Positions 24,847 through 32,720 of a stretch of DNA of 64,000 nt are shown piece after piece (position 1 is the stretch's first letter; the number at the start of each line of letters is the position of its first letter). Source of the DNA: an uncultured Pseudomonadota bacterium (lineage in GTDB: Bacteria; Myxococcota_A; UBA796; CAJQPC01); assembly GCA_913060515.1 (NCBI GenBank), contig CAJXRZ010000002.1:124001-188000 (forward strand). The letters are read 5' to 3'. The notes beneath the pieces are model-generated. The model ran no database searches. It was not told where the DNA came from and saw nothing but the letters and a program-made list of their open reading frames with translations. The position numbers were made by a program, and so were the translations under genes.

Positions 24847-27353
24847 GCCCGCATCTGCACATAGTCCTCCTCCAGGTAGAAGCGGATGAGCGCGCCGATG
24901 CGAATGGCCAGCTCTTGGTGCAGCATCTGGCCCTCTGGGTCACGCCGCTTCAGGGCATCGCCCAGGCCATGCTCCTCGGCGATGGCCAGCTCAGGCAGGT
25001 AGCGCGTTGAGGTGAGGAAGACGGCGCGTACCGAGGCCCGGATGTCTCCGGCCAAGACCAGGCCCGCTCGGTCTGCTGTGAGCTGCATGACGCGGTGTGC
25101 GGCGATGAGCTTCTGCTCGTCTACACCCAGGCTGCTGCGCTCGGTGCCGGTCGCGCCGCCAAAGGCCCGAACCTTGTCCATCGCGGTGCCAGCGGCGCTG
25201 CTCAGGGTCTTGGCTGCGCCGATGCTGTCGCTGCCTTTGGCCAGCGCCTTGGTCACATCCCCGCCGACGGTGGTGATGGCCTTTGCGCCCTCGCCGGTCT
25301 TGTAGATCCGAGAGAGGGTCGTGGCGTTGAAGATGGAGCTGAGTAGGCGGTGTGTGGCGGTGGAGTCCAGCACCTTGCCCACTGGGGCATAGCTGCCAAA
25401 GGTCAGGGCGGTGGCCGCAATGTCCAGGGCAGAGCCCAGCTTGTGCACCGTTCCGTCCCAGACCTCGCCGCTGGTCACCCGGGCGTGTTTGTAGCAAATG
25501 TGTGCGACCTCCGCGCCCACCGCGAAGCGAAGCTCGGCTGGGTTGAGGTAGTCCCCGTCCTCCTCGTAGAGGTGGGCGCCGCCGATGAGCAGGTAGGAAG
25601 GCTCATGGTCATAGGCACGCAGACCGTGTGCCAAGGTCCCGTGGCTGATGTAGGCCTCGACCCCTGGCATTCCTAGCCCAAGCGAGGCCACGTTGACGGC
25701 GCTGACCGCAGCTTGGTGCCGCTTGGGGCTCAGGCGCTCGCAGTAGTTTTTGATGGTCGTTTGGTCGGGGCGCCGCTGCTTGGCAAGCCAGCTCTGCAGC
25801 CAGCCCAGGGTGCCCTCGCTGCGGGCCAGTGGGTGCTGAAGGGCGGAGAGCTGATCGCTGCTCAGTGCCGTCGGTCTTGGGACCAAGCCGGAGTCTGTGT
25901 CTTCGGCCTGGCAGCTCTTGTGAAGGTCCAGGACCTGCTGGGCACGGGCTGCAAGGCCAGCGTGAGCATCAACCCGATCGGCGGACTCAATGAGGCTCTG
26001 AATTCTGGCCTGGACGAGGGGCTGGAGCCGGGCCAGCTCTGCCAGAGTGGCGACGTCTTCCTCCTCGGTTCCCCGGGCCGCAGCGAGCAGCTCCAGAGTG
26101 CGAATCCTCAAGGCTTGGCCGGCCTGGCCTGCGGTGAGGTCGGCGTCCTCGGGGGGGAGCAGATCGCTGAGCTGCTCGTCCGGCAAGCTGGCGAAGCGGT
26201 CCTCCAACAGGACCAGCGCTTCCTCTTGGCGCTTGGCCAGGAGCAGGTGCTCTGAGAGGGCCAGGTCGGCGGCTGCAGCCTCAGCTGGGGACTCCAGCGC
26301 GGCTTGGTGTGCGCTGCGATGCAGGGGGAGGTACCACTCCGCTTGCTCTGGATTGTGGTCTACCCCAAGGCGCACCAAGGGCAGAAGGGCGGTACCGGAC
26401 ACTGTCCAAGCGGCCAGGCGGTCGACCAAGTCCGAGCCGGTCTCGTCTTCGGACTCCAGAGTCTGCAGGTCCTGGAGGATGCCGGCCTCGTCCAGCTCGT
26501 ACTCGGGGTCCAAGCTCAAGGCTCTGAGGGCGATGATCACGCGGTCGCTGGGGCCCAGGTCCCCGCCGATGGCCTGGAGCAGGGCCATCGCCTGAGTGGG
26601 GTGGCTCCCATGGTTGGCGCGCGCGACTCTGCGCAAGCGCTCGGCCCGGGACTTGGCTTGGATCTTCGAGAGTGCCCGGAAGCGTTCGCCGTTGGTGCGG
26701 GTGCTGGCCCACATGTGGTGGCTGCAGCGCACGCTGCGGCGCCCGCCGCCATCTTCGACGTCCAGGGCCTTGGCGGGCAGCTCGAGCACCTGCTTGTCGC
26801 CAACCTCGCTAAGGGCGACGAGCAGAGCCCGCCGCTCGGTGAGCAGGTAGCGAATGGGTGCGGTCTGCGCTTCGATGATCTCGCTGGGCACGCTGCGGCT
26901 CTCGCTGGTCTCCAGCCAGGCCAAGACCTGCTCGTCTTCAGCGATGTTGGCGTGCAGCCAAGCGTCCTCGATGGCCGTTGCAGCTTCGATGAAGAGACCC
27001 GTGGGAGGCTGTGCAAGCCCTTCGACGGGGTGCTCGCTGTAGATCCGCCCCGCCCCGATTGCCGCCTTCACATCGGCGCTCCGGCCCAGGGGGATGCCAA
27101 AACTCAGGCCGTCCAGGTGAAGCCGGTCCCCAAGGAGACGGCTCTCCAAGCGCAGCGTCGGGTTCGTCGACAGGTTGCGCTGAAGGGGGTCCCGACCGTG
27201 GGCTTGGGCCAGCAGCCAGACACCGTGGTCCGTTTGAACCAGGGTGGGAGGAGCGCTTCCACCGGAGGGGTAGGGCAGCTCGCCATCAAGGGCTACGCTG
27301 CGGCGAATCTCGCCCAAAGCCAATGCTTGGACTGTGTCGTTGATCTGTGTCAT
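24771..27353 (-). CDS. 860-residue protein with degenerate M48-like peptidase domain
   Basis: The N-terminal half (about 1-500) is helical, with TPR/HEAT-like stretches and Leu/Ala/Glu-rich repeats. Residues about 545-830 match the layout of M48 zinc metallopeptidases: an FAVGAEVAHICYKHAR helix and a later MQLTADRAGLVLAGD helix. In the first, HExxH has become A614-E-V-A-H618. In the second, the third zinc ligand Glu appears as Gln757 in QLTAD. The protein is probably catalytically dead or metal-independent. No signal peptide is seen. It follows the kinase-ATPase-TPR gene by 30 nt and is likely cotranscribed with it, so it may be a partner, target or substrate-holding subunit of that kinase. 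Confidence 0.7.
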   Translation of the reverse strand: MTQINDTVQALALGEIRRSVALDGELPYPSGGSAPPTLVQTDHGVWLLAQAHGRDPLQRNLSTNPTLRLESRLLGDRLHLDGLSFGIPLGRSADVKAAIGAGRIYSEHPVEGLAQPPTGLFIEAATAIEDAWLHANIAEDEQVLAWLETSESRSVPSEIIEAQTAPIRYLLTERRALLVALSEVGDKQVLELPAKALDVEDGGGRRSVRCSHHMWASTRTNGERFRALSKIQAKSRAERLRRVARANHGSHPTQAMALLQAIGGDLGPSDRVIIALRALSLDPEYELDEAGILQDLQTLESEDETGSDLVDRLAAWTVSGTALLPLVRLGVDHNPEQAEWYLPLHRSAHQAALESPAEAAAADLALSEHLLLAKRQEEALVLLEDRFASLPDEQLSDLLPPEDADLTAGQAGQALRIRTLELLAAARGTEEEDVATLAELARLQPLVQARIQSLIESADRVDAHAGLAARAQQVLDLHKSCQAEDTDSGLVPRPTALSSDQLSALQHPLARSEGTLGWLQSWLAKQRRPDQTTIKNYCERLSPKRHQAAVSAVNVASLGLGMPGVEAYISHGTLAHGLRAYDHEPSYLLIGGAHLYEEDGDYLNPAELRFAVGAEVAHICYKHARVTSGEVWDGTVHKLGSALDIAATALTFGSYAPVGKVLDSTATHRLLSSIFNATTLSRIYKTGEGAKAITTVGGDVTKALAKGSDSIGAAKTLSSAAGTAMDKVRAFGGATGTERSSLGVDEQKLIAAHRVMQLTADRAGLVLAGDIRASVRAVFLTSTRYLPELAIAEEHGLGDALKRRDPEGQMLHQELAIRIGALIRFYLEEDYVQMRAQLRSEAPEAVASDAFVAPEPAAEE

Positions 27354-27383
27354 TGCAGGAGGGCTAACGCGATTCCTTGGATC

Positions 27384-30300
27384 TCAGCCGCGCACGCCAT
27401 CCAGAATTCGCTTTGCGTCGCTTTCCATCTCGGACCAGCCCTGGGTCTGAGTGGCCTGGAACAGGACCTCTACGGAGGTCGCCAGATCCGGGCTTCGTAC
27501 TTGTTCTAGGCCACGATCCACGGCCAAGTCCCACCACTGCTGACACTTGCCTTGTTCGCCCCTTACGGCGGCCAGGGCGCATCGAATCATCGCGATGTGT
27601 AGCCAAGGCCAGGACCTGGGCCGGTGGGCCAGGATCTGGCCAGCCTGGGCCGCCAGACGCTCCGCGCGGGCGTGATCCCCGCCGGTCAGAGCCATCAACG
27701 AGCGGTTGATGTATGAGACCGCCTCCAGGAGTGCGAGGCCGCGCTGGTGGGCCAGCTTTCCGTAGCGGGCGTATACCGCCTCGGCTTCTTCCGTCTCGCC
27801 CGAGAGACGGGCAACCTCGCCCTCGCCGTTCAAGGCGTTGAGCTGCATTCGGATGTCACCGGAGCAGGCTGCGTTGGCGCGCGCGGTCTTGAAGAGTCGC
27901 TGGGCCTCGGCGTAGTGGCCTTCGGTCAACATGACGCTGCCCGCGGCATAGTTCGCCGTAGCAGAGATCCGGGTGTTGCCGGTGCGCTTGGCGGCATCGG
28001 CCAGGTGGTGAACCGCGCGCCTTGCCCGCTTGGGGCGGCCCTGATGCAGGGCCAGAGCCGCCAGCCCGGCCAGGGCTGCCACAGCATGGCGGTGCCAAGT
28101 TGGGCGATGGGAGAGCACCTCTTCGTAGTGCTCTACTGCATCGCTGATTCGGTTCTCGTTGCGGGCGAGCTGTCCGCGAACCAAGGCGATCTCGGCTTGC
28201 CCCTCTCGGTCTCTCAAGGCCCAGAAGGACTGGTGTGCGGCCTCGAGGAGGCGGGTAGCGCGCTCGGTGTTGCCCAAGTCCAGGGTTGCGCGGGCCTCGA
28301 GGGACTGCAGGCGGGTGTCGACGAGGCGCTCTCCGCGGCCCAAGCCACGCGCTTCCTTCACCAGCTCCAAGGCCAGCTCGGGCTGCTCACCAGCCAGGAG
28401 AGACTCGGCCTTGAGGCGGCGGGCCTCCATGCGGGGAGCCAGGTTGGGAGACTCGCTGCTGGCCACTTGGTCTGCTGCCTGGATCGCCAGGTCTGCGGCG
28501 CGCCCAGCGGCCGCGTAGCGCGCGCTGTTGAACAGGCTCCTGGCGCTACGAAGCAGGAGGCTGACCGCGCGAGCAGGCTGGCCGGCCATGAGCCGGTGGC
28601 GGCCCAGTGGCAGGTCTACTTTCGCCCCGGTTCGCTCCCCGAGCGCCGCCCATCCCTGCGCCAGGGCGCTGTGGATGGCCTGGGTGTGGGTGTACTGCTT
28701 GGCGTGGCGCATGGCGAGGGGGGCCAAGCCCTTCTCCTCGAAGCGCAACAAGCCGGCGTCCTGTCGGACCAAACCGCTGGCCAAGAGCTCGTCGACTCCG
28801 CCTTCTGAGACGTGCTTGATGACGGCCAGGGGTGGGCTGGGCCCAGCCAAGGAGATCGCGGACAGGGCGGTGTTCGCGGCCGTGTTGTCCTCGGCTGCGT
28901 AGAGAGCCGCCTGGATGCGGCTGGAGAAGAGCTGCTCCACAGTGGCGGGAACCAGGTCTTGGAGAGACTTGTGCTCTGCCAACCCGAGCTCGCCTTCCTT
29001 GGTGGAGACCAAGTGCCCGCGCAGGGCCAAGTCGCGCAGCAAGGCGCCGGCGTAGAGAGGGTGGTTTGGCATGCGGTTGGAAAGCGATGCGGCCAGGGCC
29101 GGGGAGACCTGGTGGGAGCGCACCAACATGCGCTGTGTCTGCTCCGCGTCCATCGGTGGAAGTTCGATGTGTACAGCGCCGCCTTCGACCAGGGCGTTGA
29201 CCCGCTGCTGAAGGCTGTTGTCCTCGGCGAGGGCCTCTTGGTTCAGGGTCACCAAGACCAAGAGCGCGCGCTCCCCCATGGCCCGCTCTTGCATGGCCTC
29301 CGCCAGGGCCAGTCCCTCTCCGCTCTCCTCGGCCAGGTGCGCGTCGTGAAGAACCAAACAGGAACCACCCCGCCAAGAACGGCGGTCCAAGTGACGGATC
29401 AAGTAGTGCAGGCCCACGGCCGCATCTGGGGGAGGGCCATCTCCGGCATGGCCACACCAGCGGGTGAGGATGCGTGCCTCGTTCTGGACTTGCTCTAGGG
29501 TGGTCTCCCGGTCTCGTGCGATCCAGCGCTTGAGGCGCTCCTCCAGGTCGCTTGCCGTGTCTTGCCAGGGCAGGAGAAGCTGAGTGACAGCGCCGATGCT
29601 TCCGTCGTCTACACCTGGGGGGTTGTGGTAGCGCAGAGAGACGGACTCCATCCAACCTCCCTCATCCAGGACCCGCGCCAGAGTGTTCACGAGGGTGGAC
29701 TTGCCTGAGCCTCGACCGCCGGTGATGACGACCACTTGGGTGCACTGCTCGTCGGCGACTTTTCGAGCGCTGGCCCATACAATGCCCGCCTCCTCGTCTC
29801 GCTCCACCAAGCTCCGCTCCCGCTGGGCAAGCAAGGCCAGAGATGCCGGTGGTGGAACGGCAGGTGGGCGCAGAGGCGGGAACTTCGGCAGACGCCCGGG
29901 AGGGACTCTGTTCCAGCGCAAGGCCACCGGGGTCTTCGGGGTGTCGATCCCCAAAAGCTCCTCACCGGGCAGGGGCCCGGTCTGCTCCATCATCGACCAC
30001 TCGCCGTCGTTCAGGTCCAGGCGGAGCTCGGGATCCTGGCCGGCCATGCTCTTGCGGATGGCCCGCAGGAGGCGGCGTACATCTGCGGCCCGGTCGTAGC
30101 GCTGACGGGGCTCGGGATCGAGCAGGTTGCGCACCAGCAGGATGAGCTCCTCAGGGATGCCCGGAGCCGGCTCCAGGTCGGGCATTCCCGCCTCGCGCAA
30201 GGCCAAGAGTTCGGCGGGTCGGAGGCCCTCTTCTCGTCCGCCGCCCAAGGCCTCATGCAGAATCAGACCCAAGGCGAAGAGGTCCGTCCAGGGGCCGAGC

Positions 30301-30872
30301 TCCTGGGTGCGCCCTTGGAGCTGTTCCGGCGCCATGAAAGGCGGCGTCCCGGCGGCGCGGTGGGGGCCGCGTACCAGCTCCGAGACCTCGTCCGCGATGC
30401 CCAGGTCGGCCACCCATGCCGCGGGTTCGCCGTCTGAGTCGCTGTGGATGAGCACGTTCTCAGGCTTGAGGTCCAGGTGGAGGTAGCCACGGCAGTGCAG
30501 CGCGGCCAAGGCCCGACAGACCTGCTCGGCGAGCTTGAGCAGGCGGGTTGTTCGCAGGCCGACGCGCAGCAGATCGGAGAGGTTGCCCTGGTCGGCCAAT
30601 GCCATGGCGACGAAGGGGCGTCCGTCGGCGAGCACCCCTGCGTCCCGGACAGGCACCAAGTGGGGGTGCACAAAGCGTGCACCCAAGCTGACTTCCCTGG
30701 AGAAGCGTGCGCGAAAACGTCGATGCATCGAGAGGTTTCGGCGAACGATTTTGAACGCCGTGTCCTTCTCGCTGATCAAGTCCCGGGCCAAATAGACTTC
30801 GGCAGTTGTGCCTGAGCCTAAGAGGCGTTCGCAGCGGTAGCGCTCAGGGAGCTCGGGTAGAGGGGCAGCCAC
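27384..30872 (-). CDS. Ser/Thr kinase-ATPase-TPR signalling protein
   Basis: The 1162-residue protein starts with GTG at 30872. Residues 12-275 are a eukaryotic-like kinase: GSGTTAEVY loop, Lys41, Glu60, H132-L-D-L-K-P-E-N catalytic loop (Arg of HRD replaced by Leu), D156-L-G and APEQ. A Pro-rich linker follows. An ATPase domain (about 350-620) has the Walker A GGRGSGKST at 385-393 and a Walker-B-like CLVLHDAH. The rest (about 680-1150) is an Ala/Leu-rich TPR array. This STAND-like layout resembles PknK and large myxobacterial kinases that act as ATP-switched signalling hubs. The missing HRD Arg suggests regulation without activation-loop phosphorylation. It pairs with the M48-like gene downstream. 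Confidence 0.88.
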   Translation of the reverse strand: MAAPLPELPERYRCERLLGSGTTAEVYLARDLISEKDTAFKIVRRNLSMHRRFRARFSREVSLGARFVHPHLVPVRDAGVLADGRPFVAMALADQGNLSDLLRVGLRTTRLLKLAEQVCRALAALHCRGYLHLDLKPENVLIHSDSDGEPAAWVADLGIADEVSELVRGPHRAAGTPPFMAPEQLQGRTQELGPWTDLFALGLILHEALGGGREEGLRPAELLALREAGMPDLEPAPGIPEELILLVRNLLDPEPRQRYDRAADVRRLLRAIRKSMAGQDPELRLDLNDGEWSMMEQTGPLPGEELLGIDTPKTPVALRWNRVPPGRLPKFPPLRPPAVPPPASLALLAQRERSLVERDEEAGIVWASARKVADEQCTQVVVITGGRGSGKSTLVNTLARVLDEGGWMESVSLRYHNPPGVDDGSIGAVTQLLLPWQDTASDLEERLKRWIARDRETTLEQVQNEARILTRWCGHAGDGPPPDAAVGLHYLIRHLDRRSWRGGSCLVLHDAHLAEESGEGLALAEAMQERAMGERALLVLVTLNQEALAEDNSLQQRVNALVEGGAVHIELPPMDAEQTQRMLVRSHQVSPALAASLSNRMPNHPLYAGALLRDLALRGHLVSTKEGELGLAEHKSLQDLVPATVEQLFSSRIQAALYAAEDNTAANTALSAISLAGPSPPLAVIKHVSEGGVDELLASGLVRQDAGLLRFEEKGLAPLAMRHAKQYTHTQAIHSALAQGWAALGERTGAKVDLPLGRHRLMAGQPARAVSLLLRSARSLFNSARYAAAGRAADLAIQAADQVASSESPNLAPRMEARRLKAESLLAGEQPELALELVKEARGLGRGERLVDTRLQSLEARATLDLGNTERATRLLEAAHQSFWALRDREGQAEIALVRGQLARNENRISDAVEHYEEVLSHRPTWHRHAVAALAGLAALALHQGRPKRARRAVHHLADAAKRTGNTRISATANYAAGSVMLTEGHYAEAQRLFKTARANAACSGDIRMQLNALNGEGEVARLSGETEEAEAVYARYGKLAHQRGLALLEAVSYINRSLMALTGGDHARAERLAAQAGQILAHRPRSWPWLHIAMIRCALAAVRGEQGKCQQWWDLAVDRGLEQVRSPDLATSVEVLFQATQTQGWSEMESDAKRILDGVRG

Positions 30873-30985
30873 GTGGTCTTGTCCCTCTCACATCTCAGGC
30901 ATCAATGCAAGGGCCTGTCATGAAATTGTGGCGTTTCTGGCCTTGACGGGGGAGAAGGCCGGGACTAAATCGGCGTCAACAAGAC

Positions 30986-31003
30986 TGAATGACCATTCAT
31001 TCA
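30986..31003. promoter_or_regulatory. Perfect 18-bp TetR-type palindrome
   Basis: TGAATGA at 30986-30992 and TCATTCA at 30997-31003 are perfect inverted arms around CCAT. The sequence differs by one base from the consensus I recall for the Bacillus fatty-acid regulator FadR (TGAATGAMTANTCATTCA). It lies between a TTGACG/TAAATC promoter-like pair (30943-30948, 30966-30971) and the ribosome site GGAG at 31007-31010 of the next gene. Repression by a TetR-family protein encoded elsewhere is likely. Confidence 0.6.
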
Positions 31004-31016
31004 CCCGGAGAATCCA

Positions 31017-31472
31017 ATGTTCGAAGCTGTTGTAGACGCCCTTGGCACCGCCCCCGACCGACTGCGTGCGGCTCCAGAGCAGCTGCGGGCTGCGCCTGCC
31101 CGTCTCAGAGAGCGCCGGGCCACCCTGCAGGAGGATCTGCAGGTGCGTGCACGGAAGCTGGAGACCCAGGGTCGCGAAGGCCTCTGGCGCGCCCAGACGC
31201 GCACTCTGGAGCGCGCTGAGGAGCTGTTGGAGAAGGCCGAGGAGCTCCCAGTCGTCAAGCTCGTCGCCGAGCCCGCCGAGCGTCTTGTACAGGGCCGTTT
31301 GGACCATGTGACCGCTGTGCCTGTCGAGGGCTACGCGGAGCTCAACGCCCGAAACGCCGTGAAGGCCCTGGCCGAGCTGGACCACGTCGGCCTGCTTTGC
31401 GTGCGCCGCTGGGAGAAGGCCAACAAGGACCGCAAGACGGTTCTGACGGCCATCGACAAGCTCTTGGCTTGA
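31017..31472 (+). CDS. Small Ala/Arg/Glu-rich helical protein
   Basis: I do not recognise this 151-residue protein. It is almost entirely helical and coiled-coil-like, with alternating Arg/Glu/Ala/Leu runs in the first 100 residues and a more compact tail (ALAELDHVGLLCVRRWEKANKDRK). Size and composition are reminiscent of phasins or other granule- or membrane-coating proteins, but this is a guess. It has a good GGAG site and a TetR-type palindrome just upstream, which makes a link to lipid metabolism plausible. It ends 1 nt before the convergent RluA-type gene. Confidence 0.6.
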   Translation: MFEAVVDALGTAPDRLRAAPEQLRAAPARLRERRATLQEDLQVRARKLETQGREGLWRAQTRTLERAEELLEKAEELPVVKLVAEPAERLVQGRLDHVTAVPVEGYAELNARNAVKALAELDHVGLLCVRRWEKANKDRKTVLTAIDKLLA

Positions 31473-31473
31473 G

Positions 31474-32127
31474 CTAGCCGGGCCAGTTGGCTGGTGGCGG
31501 CAGAAAAGGGCAGGCACCCAGACCCTTTAGGTGGGCGTGGTGCAGGAAGAAGCCGGGTCCATCTGGGCTCGGCTCTCCGCCGTAGAGGGTGTCGCCCAGC
31601 AGCGGCACCCCAGCGAAGGCCGCGTGGACACGGATCTGGTGCATCACCCCGGTGGTGATGACCGCCTCGTGCAAGGCGCCCCGGATGTGCCTCAGGCGCG
31701 TATGCGCCGGATACCACTTGCCGCGGCACTTGGACCCCGGGTTGCGCTGAACCACCATCTTGCGACGGCTCTTCGGGTGGTGCCCGATGGCGGACTGCAG
31801 GGTGAGCTGCTTCGGATCCAGGGCCTTGGCAGAGATGAATCGGTAGCTCTTGCTGAGCTGCTTGCCCTTGAAGGCCTTCCGGGCCTTAGCCAGGGCCTGG
31901 GGGCTGCGGGCGACGAGCAGCAAGCCGCTGGTCGGGGTGTCCAGGCGGTGGGCGATGCCGCCCTCAAAGCCGGAGGCGAAGCCCTGTGCCTGTTCAGGCA
32001 GCTCGGCCAGCAAGCGCCGGAGCACGCAGTCTGAGTCTGGATCCTGATGCAGGGGAAAGACTGGGAGCCCGCTGGGCTTGTTCAGCCAGATCCACTCTGA
32101 GCTGCGCTGTAGGAGCAACGAGGGCAT
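31474..32127 (-). CDS. RluA-family pseudouridine synthase
   Basis: The protein has 217 residues. The catalytic motif is GGIAHRLDTPTSGLLLVA (about residues 56-73), whose Asp attacks uridine C1'. A later TTGVMHQIRVHAAFAGVPLLGDTLYGG completes the RluA/RsuA-type core. There is no S4 domain, which fits short RluA-type enzymes. The RNA target (tRNA or rRNA) cannot be told. It converges on the small helical gene with a gap of one base. Confidence 0.9.
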   Translation of the reverse strand: MPSLLLQRSSEWIWLNKPSGLPVFPLHQDPDSDCVLRRLLAELPEQAQGFASGFEGGIAHRLDTPTSGLLLVARSPQALAKARKAFKGKQLSKSYRFISAKALDPKQLTLQSAIGHHPKSRRKMVVQRNPGSKCRGKWYPAHTRLRHIRGALHEAVITTGVMHQIRVHAAFAGVPLLGDTLYGGEPSPDGPGFFLHHAHLKGLGACPFLPPPANWPG

Positions 32128-32191
32128 TTTCTCCGCCTATCCTGATCCCCCGGACAGATTCTGGTCTCTGCCTGGGTTTTAGTAGGAGCAG

Positions 32192-32632
32192 ATGAGCTCC
32201 GAACAACTGCTACTACTTCTAATCGCTGCTCTGGCAGGTATCGCCGCCCTGATGTGGTGGCGTGCCTCCAGGCGCGCTGGGTGGGCCAGTCAGGCCCGCA
32301 ACCAACGCGCGCAGGATGGAGAGCAGGCTGCAGAAGAGCTGTTGGAGTCCCTGGGCTACGAGGTGCTGGAGCGCCAGCTCACAGGGGAGTGGGAGATGGA
32401 GGTCGATGGGGAGCCAATGCGCGCCGGGGTGCGTGCAGATCTGCTGGTCCAACGAGACGGACTCGTCTTCGTGGCCGAGGTCAAGACAGGCACCTTGGCC
32501 CCCCAGCTCAGCTACGCGCCCACTCGGCGACAGCTCTTGGAGTACTGGTTTGTATTTGGACCCGACGGGCTGCTGCTCGTCGACATGGAGTCCATGGTCG
32601 TGCGGGAGGTGCGATTTGATCTGGCCAACTAA
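32192..32632 (+). CDS. Membrane-anchored PD-(D/E)XK nuclease-fold protein
   Basis: The 146-residue protein has an N-terminal transmembrane helix (about 5-23). After a basic linker it has a nuclease-fold domain: an AAEELLESLGYEVLERQ helix-strand, the Asp in GVRADLLVQRDG, then FVAEVKTG and an RRQLLEYWFVF helix. The D...EVK arrangement fits the PD-(D/E)XK/NERD-like fold. The domain should face the cytoplasm and could bind or cut DNA or RNA close to the membrane. It has a GTAGGAG site before the ATG. No restriction or methylation partner is next to it. Confidence 0.65.
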   Translation: MSSEQLLLLLIAALAGIAALMWWRASRRAGWASQARNQRAQDGEQAAEELLESLGYEVLERQLTGEWEMEVDGEPMRAGVRADLLVQRDGLVFVAEVKTGTLAPQLSYAPTRRQLLEYWFVFGPDGLLLVDMESMVVREVRFDLAN

Positions 32633-32688
32633 ACGGGGCCGCGACCCTCCCTAGCAGGTGCGAGGGCGTCGGGGGCTCAGCGGTGAGC

Positions 32689-32720
32689 GGTTCAGCCGCT
32701 CAGCAGTTCAGTCGCTCAGC
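32689..32720. repeat. Two 16-bp direct repeats with an internal hairpin at the end of the aminotransferase gene
   Basis: GGTTCAGCCGCTCAGC (32689-32704) is followed directly by AGTTCAGTCGCTCAGC (32705-32720), 14 of 16 bases identical. A third GCTCAGC lies at 32675-32681. GAGCGG at 32685-32690 can pair with CCGCTC at 32696-32701 around TTCAG. The second copy covers the stop of the aminotransferase gene. It may serve as a terminator between the convergent genes or be a recent slippage duplication. Confidence 0.5.

Noticed and set aside
24771-27353. Active M48 zinc protease
   Set aside because: The HExxH motif is AEVAH and the third ligand is missing, so activity is not supported by the sequence.
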